Positions 25,499 through 34,492 are shown, counted from the stretch's first letter. The stretch is 64,000 nt of DNA from Alphaproteobacteria bacterium (GCA_028281925.1 JANQIX010000006.1:186001-250000), one strand, 5' to 3'. Translations and numbers: made by a program. The notes: generated from the letters alone by a model not told the origin.

Positions 25499-26280
25499 GG
25501 CCGACCAATCCGAACGTCCAGCGCCGCGCCCCCGTGCAGGCCCAGCGTCACGGTGCCCACCGATCCGGTCGCCAGCAGCTCCAAGAGAGGAACGCACCGC
25601 GCCACGGGATTTCGCGTTCGGCAAAGCACGTCCCCGATCTCCGACGCTGGCGGCGTGACAGGACCATAGCTGCTCACACAATCGAAGGGCAGGCTCGTTC
25701 CCGACGACGCTGACGGGGAAATCGCAAGAGCCGCGGCAAAAGGCAGATCCAACGGTCGCTTCTCGTCCAGCGGCACCGGCATTGGTACGTCGTATAGGAC
25801 AAGCCCGACGGGCCGAGCTTCGAGCTTCACTTGCATTGCCGCCTTCAGGAACCCGCATCCGACCGTCTGGTCGAACCCGGCGATGCACGTCATCGGCCCG
25901 GTCAGACCGGCCGCAATGCTCCATTGGCCGGCGGCGGCATTGTGAACGGCATTCTGAAATCGCAGCGGCTGAACGAGCATCTCCGGTGTGCACAGCGCCT
26001 TGAGGATGACATTCAGCGTTTCGCCCTCGCCCGTGGACGATGCAAACACCCACCCGGCGTCCGGCGGCAACAACGGTGCAATCTGCTCAGCCGCTGCGAG
26101 GGCGAGCCGGATCGCCGGGCTTAGTCGCTTCGCTTGCCGGGAAGGCAGGCACTGGGGTTCCGGCTGCCAGTCCGCGGTCGAGGTCCACTGAGCGCCGTCG
26201 ATGAGCGCACAAAAAGCCTCCCATGAGCCGATGCCCGGCCCATAGACAACAGCGCCATCAATGAAACCGGAGAGCATCAT
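25495..26280 (-). CDS. Beta-ketoacyl synthase chain-length-factor-like protein
   Basis: 261 residues, about two thirds of a ketosynthase and typical for APE ketosynthase-like chain-length factors. Recognisable are WVFASSTGEGETLN and RFQNAVHNAAAGQWSIAAGL. Where a ketosynthase has the nucleophile (TACSSS), this has CIAGFDQ, without Cys at the nucleophile position, and no His pair follows. It probably forms a heterodimer with the ketosynthase encoded just downstream and sets polyene length. The stop overlaps the dehydratase ATG by 4 nt and the start overlaps the ketosynthase stop. Confidence 0.82.
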   Translation of the reverse strand: MMLSGFIDGAVVYGPGIGSWEAFCALIDGAQWTSTADWQPEPQCLPSRQAKRLSPAIRLALAAAEQIAPLLPPDAGWVFASSTGEGETLNVILKALCTPEMLVQPLRFQNAVHNAAAGQWSIAAGLTGPMTCIAGFDQTVGCGFLKAAMQVKLEARPVGLVLYDVPMPVPLDEKRPLDLPFAAALAISPSASSGTSLPFDCVSSYGPVTPPASEIGDVLCRTRNPVARCVPLLELLATGSVGTVTLGLHGGAALDVRIGRP

Positions 26281-27476
26281 GTCAAGCTCAAGACAAGGCT
26301 GCAGTTATTGCCGCCGAAACCAAAAGCATTACTCAAGGAATGATGATACTTCCGTTTCTGGGGCGCGGATGACACTGCGCAGGCGATGCGCGGGTCAAGC
26401 GTTTCGAGCCCTGTGTTACCCGGTACAATCCCCTCCTCCAGCGCGATCAAACAGAGAACTGCCTCCACCGCGCCCGCGGCCCCTAAAGTATGCCCGACCG
26501 CCCCCTTCAGCGAGCTGACGGGCACTTCCGTTCCAAGCGTGTCCGCCACGACCGCACACTCAACGGCATCATTGATGGGAGTGGCAGTCCCGTGGAGGTT
26601 CACGTAGCCAATGTCCTCCGGCCTCAGCCGAGCGTGCTTGAGGGCCGTACGCATGGCCCGCTGAGCGCCGGCCCCGTCTTCCGGTGGGGTAGACATGTTG
26701 AACCCGTCCGAGCTCTCTCCGGCGCCGGAGAGACGAACCCCCTCCGATGCGTCGCGTTCCAACAGGACGAAGGCCGCCCCCTCACCGATCGACAGCCCGT
26801 CTCGGTTCACATCGCAAGGACGGCAGGGCTTTCGAGAGACAAGCTGGAGCGCTTCGAACCCGCAGAGTGAAATGAGGCAAAGGCTGTCAACGCCGCCCGC
26901 CAGTACAGCATCGCATATGCCCGCTTGGATCAGCTGACCAGCATCAACTATAGCCTTCGCAGACGAAGAACAAGCCGTCGAAACAGTGTAGGACGGCCCC
27001 TCTATACGAAGATAGTCTTGGAGAAACGCAGCGACTGCTTGGTAATCATTGTGATGACGCAGAGAATACTCAGCCGGCAGGGGATCATCCTCTTGACGGC
27101 TTCGATAGGCCGCTTCCAGTCGTTCCACGCCTGAGGTGGATGTGCCGATCACCAATCCGACACGCTGCGCACCGTAGCGTGCAATCTTGGTGGCAACCGC
27201 CTCCGCGAAGTCATCACTGGTGAGACCCGCCATCGCAAGTCGATTGGCCCGATTGTCGAAAGCCGAATGCTGCGATGGAAAAGGATCATTCTCGATGCCC
27301 GTCACCTGACCGACGTAACAGTCAAAGGGCACATCGGGATACTCGCAGACAGCCAATCCGGAGCGGCCTGATTTCAGGGCCTCCACGTGCGCTGCTCGAT
27401 CGCGGCCAAGGCAGGTCACCGCGGAGTAGGCTGTGATCTTGAGCGGCAGCTCGGTGTGCGCATCCGGCTGGGTCAA
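26277..27476 (-). CDS. Beta-ketoacyl-ACP synthase (FabF-like) of the aryl-polyene cluster
   Basis: 399 residues. Catalytic triad Cys169 (STACSSS), His295 (LHGTATP) and His329 (AVGHTLGAAG). It condenses malonyl-ACP with the aryl or polyenyl chain. It is the only complete ketosynthase seen in the cluster, while canonical APE clusters often have two or more. That suggests either shorter products or help from fatty-acid synthesis enzymes. It overlaps both neighbours by 4 nt. Confidence 0.93.
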   Translation of the reverse strand: MTQPDAHTELPLKITAYSAVTCLGRDRAAHVEALKSGRSGLAVCEYPDVPFDCYVGQVTGIENDPFPSQHSAFDNRANRLAMAGLTSDDFAEAVATKIARYGAQRVGLVIGTSTSGVERLEAAYRSRQEDDPLPAEYSLRHHNDYQAVAAFLQDYLRIEGPSYTVSTACSSSAKAIVDAGQLIQAGICDAVLAGGVDSLCLISLCGFEALQLVSRKPCRPCDVNRDGLSIGEGAAFVLLERDASEGVRLSGAGESSDGFNMSTPPEDGAGAQRAMRTALKHARLRPEDIGYVNLHGTATPINDAVECAVVADTLGTEVPVSSLKGAVGHTLGAAGAVEAVLCLIALEEGIVPGNTGLETLDPRIACAVSSAPQKRKYHHSLSNAFGFGGNNCSLVLSLT

Positions 27477-29680
27477 CGCGTTTCTCCAGGATCTCGGGTC
27501 CGACCGAAGCTGATCACCAGCGTCGCGCCGATTCCGAGTGATACGGCCGTACCGATCTCGCTTAGCACCTGAAACGGGGCTTGCGCCATCACCCCGAAGG
27601 CCATCATGGTCGAGATGGCGCAGAGCCCCACAGACCGGGCAGCCGCCTTTTGCGTCTCCGCATCGCGCGCGAAGCCGATGAAGATGCCGTAGTCGATGCC
27701 AATGCCGACCACAAGGGTCAGCGCCAGGATCTCGAAGACGCTGAGCGGCCCTCCCACCAGAATGAGGATGACGACCGTCAGGCCGAGCGACGCCGCAATG
27801 CTTCGCCCAATGGCAAGGGCACGCCTGGTTCCATCACCCGCAAGCGCCAGTACGGCGATTGCCACTGCGGCACCGATCCCGAGGCCAAGAAGCACATGGC
27901 GCTGAAGGGAGCCGAGCCGATCCGCGATCTCGCTCGAGACGTCGATGAACTCGACACCGGGTCGCTCGATCGCGGCGGCGAGGCGTTCAGGATCCTGAAT
28001 CTCCCACAGACGTACGGTCTCTCGCCAGTGCCCTCCGGCGAACCGTACGCGCTCGGCGAAGGGAGCAAGATCGGCGTGATCCTGCAGCATCTCGGGTGTC
28101 ACGACCGGTGCTGCAACGGCTTCCCCGTACGCATCCAGTAGCGTGTCCAGAAACTGGACAGCCATTCCGGACGCCGAGAGTGCCGCAGCGGCCCGCTCTG
28201 CAAACACCTCGGCTTCAGGCAACTCGGTCAGCTGCTGCGATGCAGGGGGAAGGAAGGTGCCGAGCATTGAATATCGCCCGAGCAAGCCCGTCGCGACGGC
28301 TGCGTCTAGGTCCGGCGCAATCTCCGCCTGAAGGGCGAGGACCTCTTCAGCCGTCGCACCCTGGACACGCAGATGGTACTGGCCGGACGGCAGGCTCACC
28401 ATCTGACGCATCGCGGCGATATCCGAGGTCAATCCCGAGGGCAGAGCAAACAACTGCGGCGATGGCCCGCTGAAGAAATACACGGTGGCGAGACCCGCGA
28501 CGGCCATCGCGATCTCGATCATAGGCTTCGCCGGAAATCGCCAGAGCAACCGTTCGCAGCGAATGACACGCGGCGTCTCCGCAACTCCGCCGACGAGCCA
28601 GCGACTTGCCGCCGCGGCGGTCCCGAGCCCGCTCGCAACAAACACCCCGACCTGGACGAAAGCCTGCAATCCTGAACTCACTGCGGCAAGAAACGCGATC
28701 GCCGTAGTGGCGGCGCCGAGCATCACCAAGCGTCCGGCTTCGCGTCGCATCTGCCGGCCGTGGCTCATCAGATGCAGAGGATAGTCGACGGCAAGGCCCA
28801 TAAGCGCTCCGCCGAAACCCAATGCGATCACGTGCACCCACCCAAAAACGGCCTGTACGACGAGCGTCGCTGCGGCAAGGCTAAGGGCGATCGTTAGCAT
28901 GACGGTCGCGAGTGCGCGCAACGAACGCAGCGCCCAGCTGAACCAGAGTATCAGCAGCCCCAGTGCCGCCAACGACACCCACAGGGACGAGCGCGTCATC
29001 GCAGCATTGATCTCAGCCGCGGCGACGCGAGGACCAAGCAGGATTGTCTCTACCCCATCGACGGCACCAACCTGGCGAATACTGTCTGCCAGAGCGATGA
29101 CGGCAGAGGCGTCGAATGGCTCAGTCGTGAACGAGACGAAGAGAAGCGCCGCGCTGCCGTCCTGTGCCTGCCATACCCCATCATGGGACTGCAAAGACGT
29201 GTTGGCGGTCGCCAATCCATCAATCAGCCGAGCGAAGCTGCCGGTTGGGTCGCGAAGCAGGTAGTCGCCGAAGCCGACGCCGGTGACGGACGCGAGTGCG
29301 GTGCGTGCGCTGTGGAGTTGAGCGACCATCCCCTCAACGGAGAGATCCTCCGGTGCCGGAGGGGCCAGGCGAAACCGGTGATGCCAGAGGAAGTCAATCG
29401 TCCCACGCGCCGGCATCTCTGGCCCTAGATTGACGGCTGCGACCAGCCGTTCCTCGGCAAGCATGCTGGCCATCGCATGGGCCAGCGCCGTACGCTCGTC
29501 ACGATCTGGCGACACGACGGCAATAACCAGCTGCCTCGCCTCGGCGTTCTCCAGGGTCTCTGGAACCCCGCCAGTCCCTCGACCGAATATGCTCTGCGCA
29601 TCCGCACGGAGCTCGACTGCCCATAGCGAGAGGCCTGCGAGCGCGCTCAAGACGAGCATTGCGATGACGTTGCGGTTCAC
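27473..29680 (-). CDS. MMPL/RND-superfamily exporter of the aryl-polyene cluster
   Basis: 735 residues. An N-terminal helix (VIAMLVLSALAGLSLWAVEL) is followed by a large periplasmic loop and a five-helix block (LWVSLAALGLLILWFSWAL, ATVMLTIALSLAAATLVVQA, VIALGFGGALMGLAVDYPLHLM), then the repeat of this plan in the second half (FEILALTLVVGIGIDYGIFIGFAR). The paired Gly/Asp motifs fit MMPL transporters. In APE clusters this protein is thought to move the polyene lipid across the inner membrane, with the LolA-like carrier encoded immediately upstream. The ATG overlaps that gene's stop by 4 nt. Confidence 0.88.
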   Translation of the reverse strand: MNRNVIAMLVLSALAGLSLWAVELRADAQSIFGRGTGGVPETLENAEARQLVIAVVSPDRDERTALAHAMASMLAEERLVAAVNLGPEMPARGTIDFLWHHRFRLAPPAPEDLSVEGMVAQLHSARTALASVTGVGFGDYLLRDPTGSFARLIDGLATANTSLQSHDGVWQAQDGSAALLFVSFTTEPFDASAVIALADSIRQVGAVDGVETILLGPRVAAAEINAAMTRSSLWVSLAALGLLILWFSWALRSLRALATVMLTIALSLAAATLVVQAVFGWVHVIALGFGGALMGLAVDYPLHLMSHGRQMRREAGRLVMLGAATTAIAFLAAVSSGLQAFVQVGVFVASGLGTAAAASRWLVGGVAETPRVIRCERLLWRFPAKPMIEIAMAVAGLATVYFFSGPSPQLFALPSGLTSDIAAMRQMVSLPSGQYHLRVQGATAEEVLALQAEIAPDLDAAVATGLLGRYSMLGTFLPPASQQLTELPEAEVFAERAAAALSASGMAVQFLDTLLDAYGEAVAAPVVTPEMLQDHADLAPFAERVRFAGGHWRETVRLWEIQDPERLAAAIERPGVEFIDVSSEIADRLGSLQRHVLLGLGIGAAVAIAVLALAGDGTRRALAIGRSIAASLGLTVVILILVGGPLSVFEILALTLVVGIGIDYGIFIGFARDAETQKAAARSVGLCAISTMMAFGVMAQAPFQVLSEIGTAVSLGIGATLVISFGRTRDPGETR

Positions 29681-30276
29681 GAACCACGTCCAAGATCGAT
29701 CCGGCGCCGGCCACCGTCCGACAGGTCGAGCTCCACCGCGCTAAGGGTTTCGCCACATCCAATGACCGCAAGATGCGTCAGTGCACCCGTCGCGTTGCCC
29801 AGATCCACGACGACCTGCCAGCCCTCTTCATGGGGCAGCAGTGCGACAGAATAGGTCTCCAGAATGCGGCCCGGTTCGCCGACCACGAGCGCTCTGACGG
29901 TGGCAAGCATCGGCTCAATGTCTTCGGGGATCGGAACGAGATTAGCCTCTTCTTCTAAATCGTCTCTCAGTCTGATGGTGTCGCGGCCGATTTCCGCAAT
30001 CTCGGGCTCCGGGTACTCTTGCGCGCGGATCAGGGTGCCGTCATCGGCAATGCGAAACGTGCCGGCGGCGGTGACCGGCTGAATGAGCGCGGGATGAAAG
30101 ATCTGTTCTCGATAGGCGATACCGAAGCGGAGTACGCCTGGAGGGCGGGCATCAAGGGCGGCCGTCGCGTTCGCCGGCATCGGCATCGCACAATGCGTCT
30201 CTGCCGCCCCATATATCGAAGAAGTTGAGCCAATTATAAGGATACTTGCGGCACAAGCCCTCAAGAAGCTCTGCAT
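29677..30276 (-). CDS. LolA-like outer-membrane carrier protein of the aryl-polyene cluster
   Basis: 199 residues from ATG 30276, chosen because a signal peptide follows directly (MQSFLRACAASILIIGSTSS, cleavage near residue 23). The mature part is beta-rich with the LolA-type sequence GVLRFGIAYREQIFHPALIQPVTAAGTF. LolA-like proteins of APE clusters probably escort the polyene lipid through the periplasm to the outer membrane. The gene overlaps the 3' end of the acyltransferase gene by 125 nt in another frame; both protein ends look genuine. The next Met (30186) would delete the signal peptide. Confidence 0.8.
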   Translation of the reverse strand: MQSFLRACAASILIIGSTSSIYGAAETHCAMPMPANATAALDARPPGVLRFGIAYREQIFHPALIQPVTAAGTFRIADDGTLIRAQEYPEPEIAEIGRDTIRLRDDLEEEANLVPIPEDIEPMLATVRALVVGEPGRILETYSVALLPHEEGWQVVVDLGNATGALTHLAVIGCGETLSAVELDLSDGGRRRIDLGRGS

Positions 30277-31111
30277 AGCGGGTTGCCAATGTCTCCATGG
30301 TAGCTTGCCGCAGAGAACGCGGCACTGGGCTGCCATCATGGAGCAATGTGAATTGCGCGGCATAGCGGCGGTTTCCAAGTCGGGGCGCCGTGCAGAAGAT
30401 GAGTGGAACACGCGCCGCGAAGGCCGCTGCGTATGGGGACACCGGCACCCATATCGTTCCGCCGAGGAAGGGTACAGCCACCTGCGCCTTTGCCGCCGTA
30501 TGCGGTAGACGATCGCCGAGAAACGCAACGAACTCTCCTCTCGCCAAGGCCTCATAGGCGGCGAGCATTGCCTCTTCCCCGCGAGCCAGGGAGATAATGC
30601 GTGCCGTCACCTCCGGGTTCATGCGATCGGCGATGGCGGTCTCTTTGCCCGCGTGCTCGCGATACATCATGTAGCGAACACGAAGACCTGGAAGGGCCCG
30701 GTCGTAGGCGCGAAGGGCTTCGAAGCTGCCGAAATGCGCTCCCAGGAGGACGGCACCGCGCCCTTCCTCGTGCAGCGATTCGACTATCTCTTGTCCCGAA
30801 GCTTCCAGGGTGAATTCCGCGGACCCGTTCATGAGAAGCCGTGCCCGATCCAGCATGACATGCGCGAAGGTCCGAACATGGCGATGCCGGTCCCGGAATG
30901 TCGGGTTGCGGCCAAAGACACGACCGAGATAGTCCATCGACGCCCGGTTCGTCGGCCGTCCAGGGCCGACGGCATAGGTCAGCGATATCAGCCATATCAG
31001 TGGATCGGTGACCCAACGTGGCGCATTCAGCGCCACAACACGCATGAAACGAAGCAGGACGTCCGAGCCGCCCTCTCGCTGCGTCACCCACTCCGCGGAT
31101 ACCTTAGTCAT
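30152..31111 (-). CDS. LpxL/HtrB-like lysophospholipid acyltransferase of the aryl-polyene cluster
   Basis: 319 residues from ATG 31111, whose ATGACTAA overlaps the stop of the hot-dog gene. Membrane-proximal N-terminus (WVTDPLIWLISLTYAVG). HFGSFE supplies the Hx4E catalytic pair of the LpxL family, with later GEFVAFLGDRLPH and the terminal YPYNWLNFFDIW. It transfers an acyl (perhaps polyenoyl) chain to a glycolipid or lipid anchor. Its last 42 codons are shared, in a different frame, with the signal peptide region of the LolA-like gene. The role in anchoring the pigment is inferred from cluster context. Confidence 0.88.
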   Translation of the reverse strand: MTKVSAEWVTQREGGSDVLLRFMRVVALNAPRWVTDPLIWLISLTYAVGPGRPTNRASMDYLGRVFGRNPTFRDRHRHVRTFAHVMLDRARLLMNGSAEFTLEASGQEIVESLHEEGRGAVLLGAHFGSFEALRAYDRALPGLRVRYMMYREHAGKETAIADRMNPEVTARIISLARGEEAMLAAYEALARGEFVAFLGDRLPHTAAKAQVAVPFLGGTIWVPVSPYAAAFAARVPLIFCTAPRLGNRRYAAQFTLLHDGSPVPRSLRQATMETLATRYAELLEGLCRKYPYNWLNFFDIWGGRDALCDADAGERDGRP

Positions 31112-31427
31112 TGATCTCCGATACCTGTGCCCGAGCTTGCGCAATCAGCACCTGGCCAGTGTGCCATCGGATTTCCAGCCCGGTTTCTTTCGGTAGCACA
31201 GAGATCTCGAATGTCTTGTCGGGGGCAAGCGGCGCCAGGAATACCATGCGCCGAACGGATACGACCGCAACGCCGATCTCGCCAAGGCGCAATGCTGCAT
31301 GCGCCAGCAATACAGCTCCCGGCACCAGGGGATTGCCGGGAAAATGACCGTCGAAGCAGCGCGCGTCGCTCGGAATTCCTCCACTGACCTCCCACGTTAC
31401 CGGAGCACGGACGTGGGCGGACCCCAT
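31104..31427 (-). CDS. Hot-dog 3-hydroxyacyl-ACP dehydratase/thioesterase (ApeI-like)
   Basis: 107 residues from ATG 31427, placed 5 nt after the preceding lipoprotein stop; a longer version from 31493 would overlap that gene. The FabZ/FabA-type motif CFDGHFPGNPLVPGAVLLAHA carries the catalytic His. It is a short single hot-dog domain, as in the second dehydratase of APE clusters, and supplies double bonds together with the ApeP-like dehydratase. Confidence 0.82.
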   Translation of the reverse strand: MGSAHVRAPVTWEVSGGIPSDARCFDGHFPGNPLVPGAVLLAHAALRLGEIGVAVVSVRRMVFLAPLAPDKTFEISVLPKETGLEIRWHTGQVLIAQARAQVSEIND

Positions 31428-31432
31428 CGTCG

Positions 31433-31855
31433 CTAGCTCGCGCGAAGCGTCTGAACTTCCTGCTGAATATCGCTCCGCAAATTCTGAACCCATGAATTGT
31501 AGTTGGAGTGGATCTCACCCGTCGACGAATCATGGTCCAGGTTTCTCGACGAGTTGTAGGTGATCGAATACGACTCCGTCGTAAACGTTACGTCCACGAC
31601 CGCCGTATGTTTCCCGCGAACGATTACTGTACCGATCAGGTGGCCAGGCTCGACACGTTCGAATGACCACCCTCGTCTTGCACCGGCGCGGATGATCGCA
31701 CGCTCATAGTCGTCGAGGGTGAGGCTTGACGACGATGCATAGGTCGGAGAACCAAATTGCGCGTTCTGGATGTTCTGGACCGGCGATGTTCTGCAGCCAC
31801 CTAAGACCAGGATTGCAGCTGCAGCGACGATCAAAATCGTTCGGATCGGAGTCAT
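31433..31855 (-). CDS. Small lipoprotein in the aryl-polyene cluster
   Basis: 140 residues with a lipoprotein signal (ILIVAAAAILVLGGC, lipobox LGGC with Cys21). Mature part with alternating beta-like segments (HLIGTVIVRGKHTAVVDVTF, SYSITYNSSRNL) and a helical end. No family recognised. The second residue after Cys is Thr, so outer-membrane sorting is expected. It is encoded inside the pigment operon, so a role in assembly or export is possible, but nothing in the sequence proves it. Confidence 0.75.
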   Translation of the reverse strand: MTPIRTILIVAAAAILVLGGCRTSPVQNIQNAQFGSPTYASSSSLTLDDYERAIIRAGARRGWSFERVEPGHLIGTVIVRGKHTAVVDVTFTTESYSITYNSSRNLDHDSSTGEIHSNYNSWVQNLRSDIQQEVQTLRAS

Positions 31856-31892
31856 AGCAGCACCTCCTCCGCAACTTTTCGATTTTACCTCA

Positions 31893-32627
31893 TTAGCACG
31901 TGTAACGGAGCGCGATCAACAACCCCCGGGGCTTGAAGCCATTCCGGATTAGAAAATGGGTTACCGCGCCCGTAATCCTCAAAGTATCGATGAATGGCTT
32001 ATAGTGGCTCGGCCTGGTGACAAAACCAGCATAGCGCGCTGCGACCGGTACCTTCACGAAGTCGAGCTCTGCCTTTGCGGCATGCAGCAGGGCTGCCGTC
32101 TCGAACACGAAATGCCGGCGCTGGCGCTCGGGCAGCCGGACATCCTCCCAGAACCGCCGCGGATAGAGACGCATCCCGCATTGTGCGTCCGTAATGTGTC
32201 GACAGCACGCCCAACTGACGAAGAAGTTGCCGAAGCGAATGCCCCGTGCCCTGCCGATTGGCATATTGGCCATGTCACCGGATCGGTCGCCGAGCACGAA
32301 TGCCCCGGGCGCGTCAGCTGCCGCCGCGCGGAAGGCAGGAATATCGGCCGGATCATGCTGGCCATCGGCGTCCAGCGTAACGACAGCGTCGGCACCTTCA
32401 GAGAACGCAAGGTCCAGCCCGTGCGTCAGACAGGCCCCTTTGCCGAGGTTCTTCTCGTGCCTGACGACCTTCGCTGTGAGTCCGGCGATCGTGTCGGAGG
32501 TGCCATCGGTCGACCCGTCGTCGATGACGATCACTTCATCGACGTAAGGCAACGTGGTGCGGACCACGTCGCCAATCGTTCCCGCTTCATTGTGGGCCGG
32601 GATCAGCGCGACAAGCTTGCCGCTCAA
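31893..32627 (-). CDS. Family 2 glycosyltransferase of the aryl-polyene cluster
   Basis: 244 residues if translation starts at TTG 32627, which overlaps the stop of the methyltransferase gene as TTGA. No ATG or GTG precedes the conserved start KLVALIPAHNEAGTIGDVV without reading deep into the upstream gene. GT-A features: EVIVIDDGSTDGT, the DADGQHDP metal motif, and QCGMRLYPRRFWEDV. It probably adds a sugar to the polyene-lipid or its anchor at the inner membrane. No C-terminal membrane helix is seen. Confidence 0.85.
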   Translation of the reverse strand: MSGKLVALIPAHNEAGTIGDVVRTTLPYVDEVIVIDDGSTDGTSDTIAGLTAKVVRHEKNLGKGACLTHGLDLAFSEGADAVVTLDADGQHDPADIPAFRAAAADAPGAFVLGDRSGDMANMPIGRARGIRFGNFFVSWACCRHITDAQCGMRLYPRRFWEDVRLPERQRRHFVFETAALLHAAKAELDFVKVPVAARYAGFVTRPSHYKPFIDTLRITGAVTHFLIRNGFKPRGLLIALRYTC

Positions 32628-33358
32628 GCCACCGCCTCGTACTCCGAGAAGCAGCCGAGGTACACCCGATGACGTGCCTCGCGAAAGCCCGCGTCGCGCA
32701 ACATCGGAACGATTTCGTCGCGCGGCGTCATTTGCTCCATAGTATCCCAATAGTAGCGCATTAGCCGACCGGCCTCTCGGTTTCGACTGAAGATCCGTGT
32801 CGCCAGCGGCAGCAACCGCTTGAAGTACAATGTAAAAAACCAGCGCCCGACCCGATGGTCCGGCATGGTCACATCCATGATCAATACTTTCCCGCCCGCC
32901 TTCAGAACGCGACGAAATTCTCTGAAAGTATCATCTAGATCGTCGACGTGGCGAAGCGCAAATCCCATGGTCAGAAAGTCAAAACTCTCATCAGAAACAG
33001 GCAACGATTCCGCCGTCGCTTGATGGAATTCACACGGAACTGTCTTCTTTGCTTCTGCAATCATGCCCGCGGATGGTTCCGTACACACAATCTGATCAGG
33101 ATTATTGAGGATCTTGATCAAAGCTCTTGCCACTGGGCCGGTTCCGGATGCTACGTCGATCACGCGCATGTCCGGCAGCACACCGGCGCGCAACAGAGCA
33201 GCTCGGCGGTAATAGGTCCCTGTCCCGAACCATCCCCAACGTGCGATTCCTTCATAGTAAGGCGCGGTCACATCAAATATCTGGCGCAGGAATCTCTGCT
33301 TTTCACTAGACGATGTATAGTACGATCCGCGAACAAAGGGTTTGTGATGATCGGTCAT
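32624..33358 (-). CDS. SAM-dependent methyltransferase (UbiE-like) of the aryl-polyene cluster
   Basis: 244 residues from ATG 33358 (MTDHHKPFVRG). The frame is open upstream but without protein-like sequence. Class I motif I VIDVASGTGPVA, then CTEPSAGMI, motif post-I MGFALRHVDDL and VLKAGGKVLIMDVTMPDH. By analogy with APE clusters it methylates the aryl head group. First gene of the long leftward pigment operon. The 222-bp region to the divergent acyltransferase should hold the promoter, though no clear -35/-10 was recognised. Confidence 0.88.
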   Translation of the reverse strand: MTDHHKPFVRGSYYTSSSEKQRFLRQIFDVTAPYYEGIARWGWFGTGTYYRRAALLRAGVLPDMRVIDVASGTGPVARALIKILNNPDQIVCTEPSAGMIAEAKKTVPCEFHQATAESLPVSDESFDFLTMGFALRHVDDLDDTFREFRRVLKAGGKVLIMDVTMPDHRVGRWFFTLYFKRLLPLATRIFSRNREAGRLMRYYWDTMEQMTPRDEIVPMLRDAGFREARHRVYLGCFSEYEAVA

Positions 33359-33580
33359 CGCTATGTCCTCACGTAGACTCGCCTGCCACACGGATGTGGG
33401 TATTTTTTTCCTTCTGCAGGCTTTCACATTGGGGGCGCACGACGTTTCATTAGGGATAATTAGGTCCCTTGGCAATCGGTCGTCATGGATCCGCTTGTGA
33501 ATTCTGCACAATTCGGATAACCTCGGTAGAGAATTCCCTCAAGCGTTATTATCTCCCATGCGCCTTCGGGGTCCATTCAG

Positions 33581-34381
33581 GTGTATTCCAGGAACGTCCT
33601 TCGGCCGGGCGAGGCGCACATCGATCAACCCCGCTCTGCGCGCGAGGTTGGGAAAGCTATTCTAGCCACCCTGCGCACGCGAGCTTTCGAAGTTACGATC
33701 CTGCTCTGGAGCATGTTGTTTGGGCTCCCCATAATAACATGGTTTCAGATTGTTCGTCGTCCTGAGCAGGTTCGCTTCATTGTCCGCCTTTGGTGCCAGG
33801 GCTTCATTCATGCCGCAGGTTTTGTTCTTGGCATTCGTTATCGTATCGAAGGATTGGAGAATCTGCCAAGCGGGCCTGCGATTCTGATTTGTAATCATCA
33901 GTCTTGCTGGGAGTCTATTGCACTGACCGCATTGGTTCCACACGTCAACGTGATTTCAAAGCGTGGTGCCATGAAGATCCCAATCTTCGGCTGGGGCCTG
34001 AAGAATGCCCCGATGACGGCGGTGGATAGGGATGGTCCAGGCAGTAACCTCAGACGCATCCTGCGCGAGGCGCGACAGTCGCTGCGAGAGGGCAGGAGCA
34101 TTCTGGTCTTCCCGGAGGGGACACGGCTCTTGCCCGGCGAGAGGCTACGATACCAGCGAGGTTTTGAAATCTTGTACGGCCAAGGAGGCGTACCGCTTGT
34201 TCCGATCGCCCACAATTCGGGGCTGTGGTGGTCACCCGGCTTTGCTCCGAAGTGGCCCGGCCGCATCACGCTACGGATCCTTCCGCCCATTCCTCCCAAT
34301 CTGAAGCCACGGGAAGTGGCCGATCTGATTGAAAGAACCATCAACTCGGAGAAGGAGCGATTGGCTGAAGACCCGCTATAG
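33581..34381 (+). CDS. 1-acyl-sn-glycerol-3-phosphate acyltransferase (PlsC-like)
   Basis: 266 residues from GTG 33581; no better ATG precedes the conserved part. One or two N-terminal hydrophobic helices (FEVTILLWSMLFGLPIITWF, GFIHAAGFVLGI). The Hx4D motif appears as NHQSCWES (His-x4-Glu), a variation known in this family. FPEGTRLLPGE and VPLVPIAHNSG are present. It acylates a lysophospholipid or related lipid. It is divergent from the pigment operon and is likely functionally tied to it, because APE clusters commonly include such acyltransferases. Confidence 0.88.
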   Translation: MYSRNVLRPGEAHIDQPRSAREVGKAILATLRTRAFEVTILLWSMLFGLPIITWFQIVRRPEQVRFIVRLWCQGFIHAAGFVLGIRYRIEGLENLPSGPAILICNHQSCWESIALTALVPHVNVISKRGAMKIPIFGWGLKNAPMTAVDRDGPGSNLRRILREARQSLREGRSILVFPEGTRLLPGERLRYQRGFEILYGQGGVPLVPIAHNSGLWWSPGFAPKWPGRITLRILPPIPPNLKPREVADLIERTINSEKERLAEDPL

Positions 34382-34414
34382 ATGCCTCGATGCGCGGTCG
34401 CACAGCAAAATAGA

Positions 34415-34449
34415 ACCAAAAATCTGTATGGCCTCGACAGCTTTTTGGT
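34415..34449. terminator. Bidirectional intrinsic terminator
   Basis: ACCAAAAA...TTTTTGGT form 8-bp arms with an inner CTGT...ACAG pairing and a 9-nt loop. This gives an A-tract on one side and a T-tract on the other, between the convergent PlsC-like and PagL-like genes. Confidence 0.8.
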
Positions 34450-34492
34450 CTCACCATTGAGAGAATCAAATAATCCCGCAGAAACCTGACGG

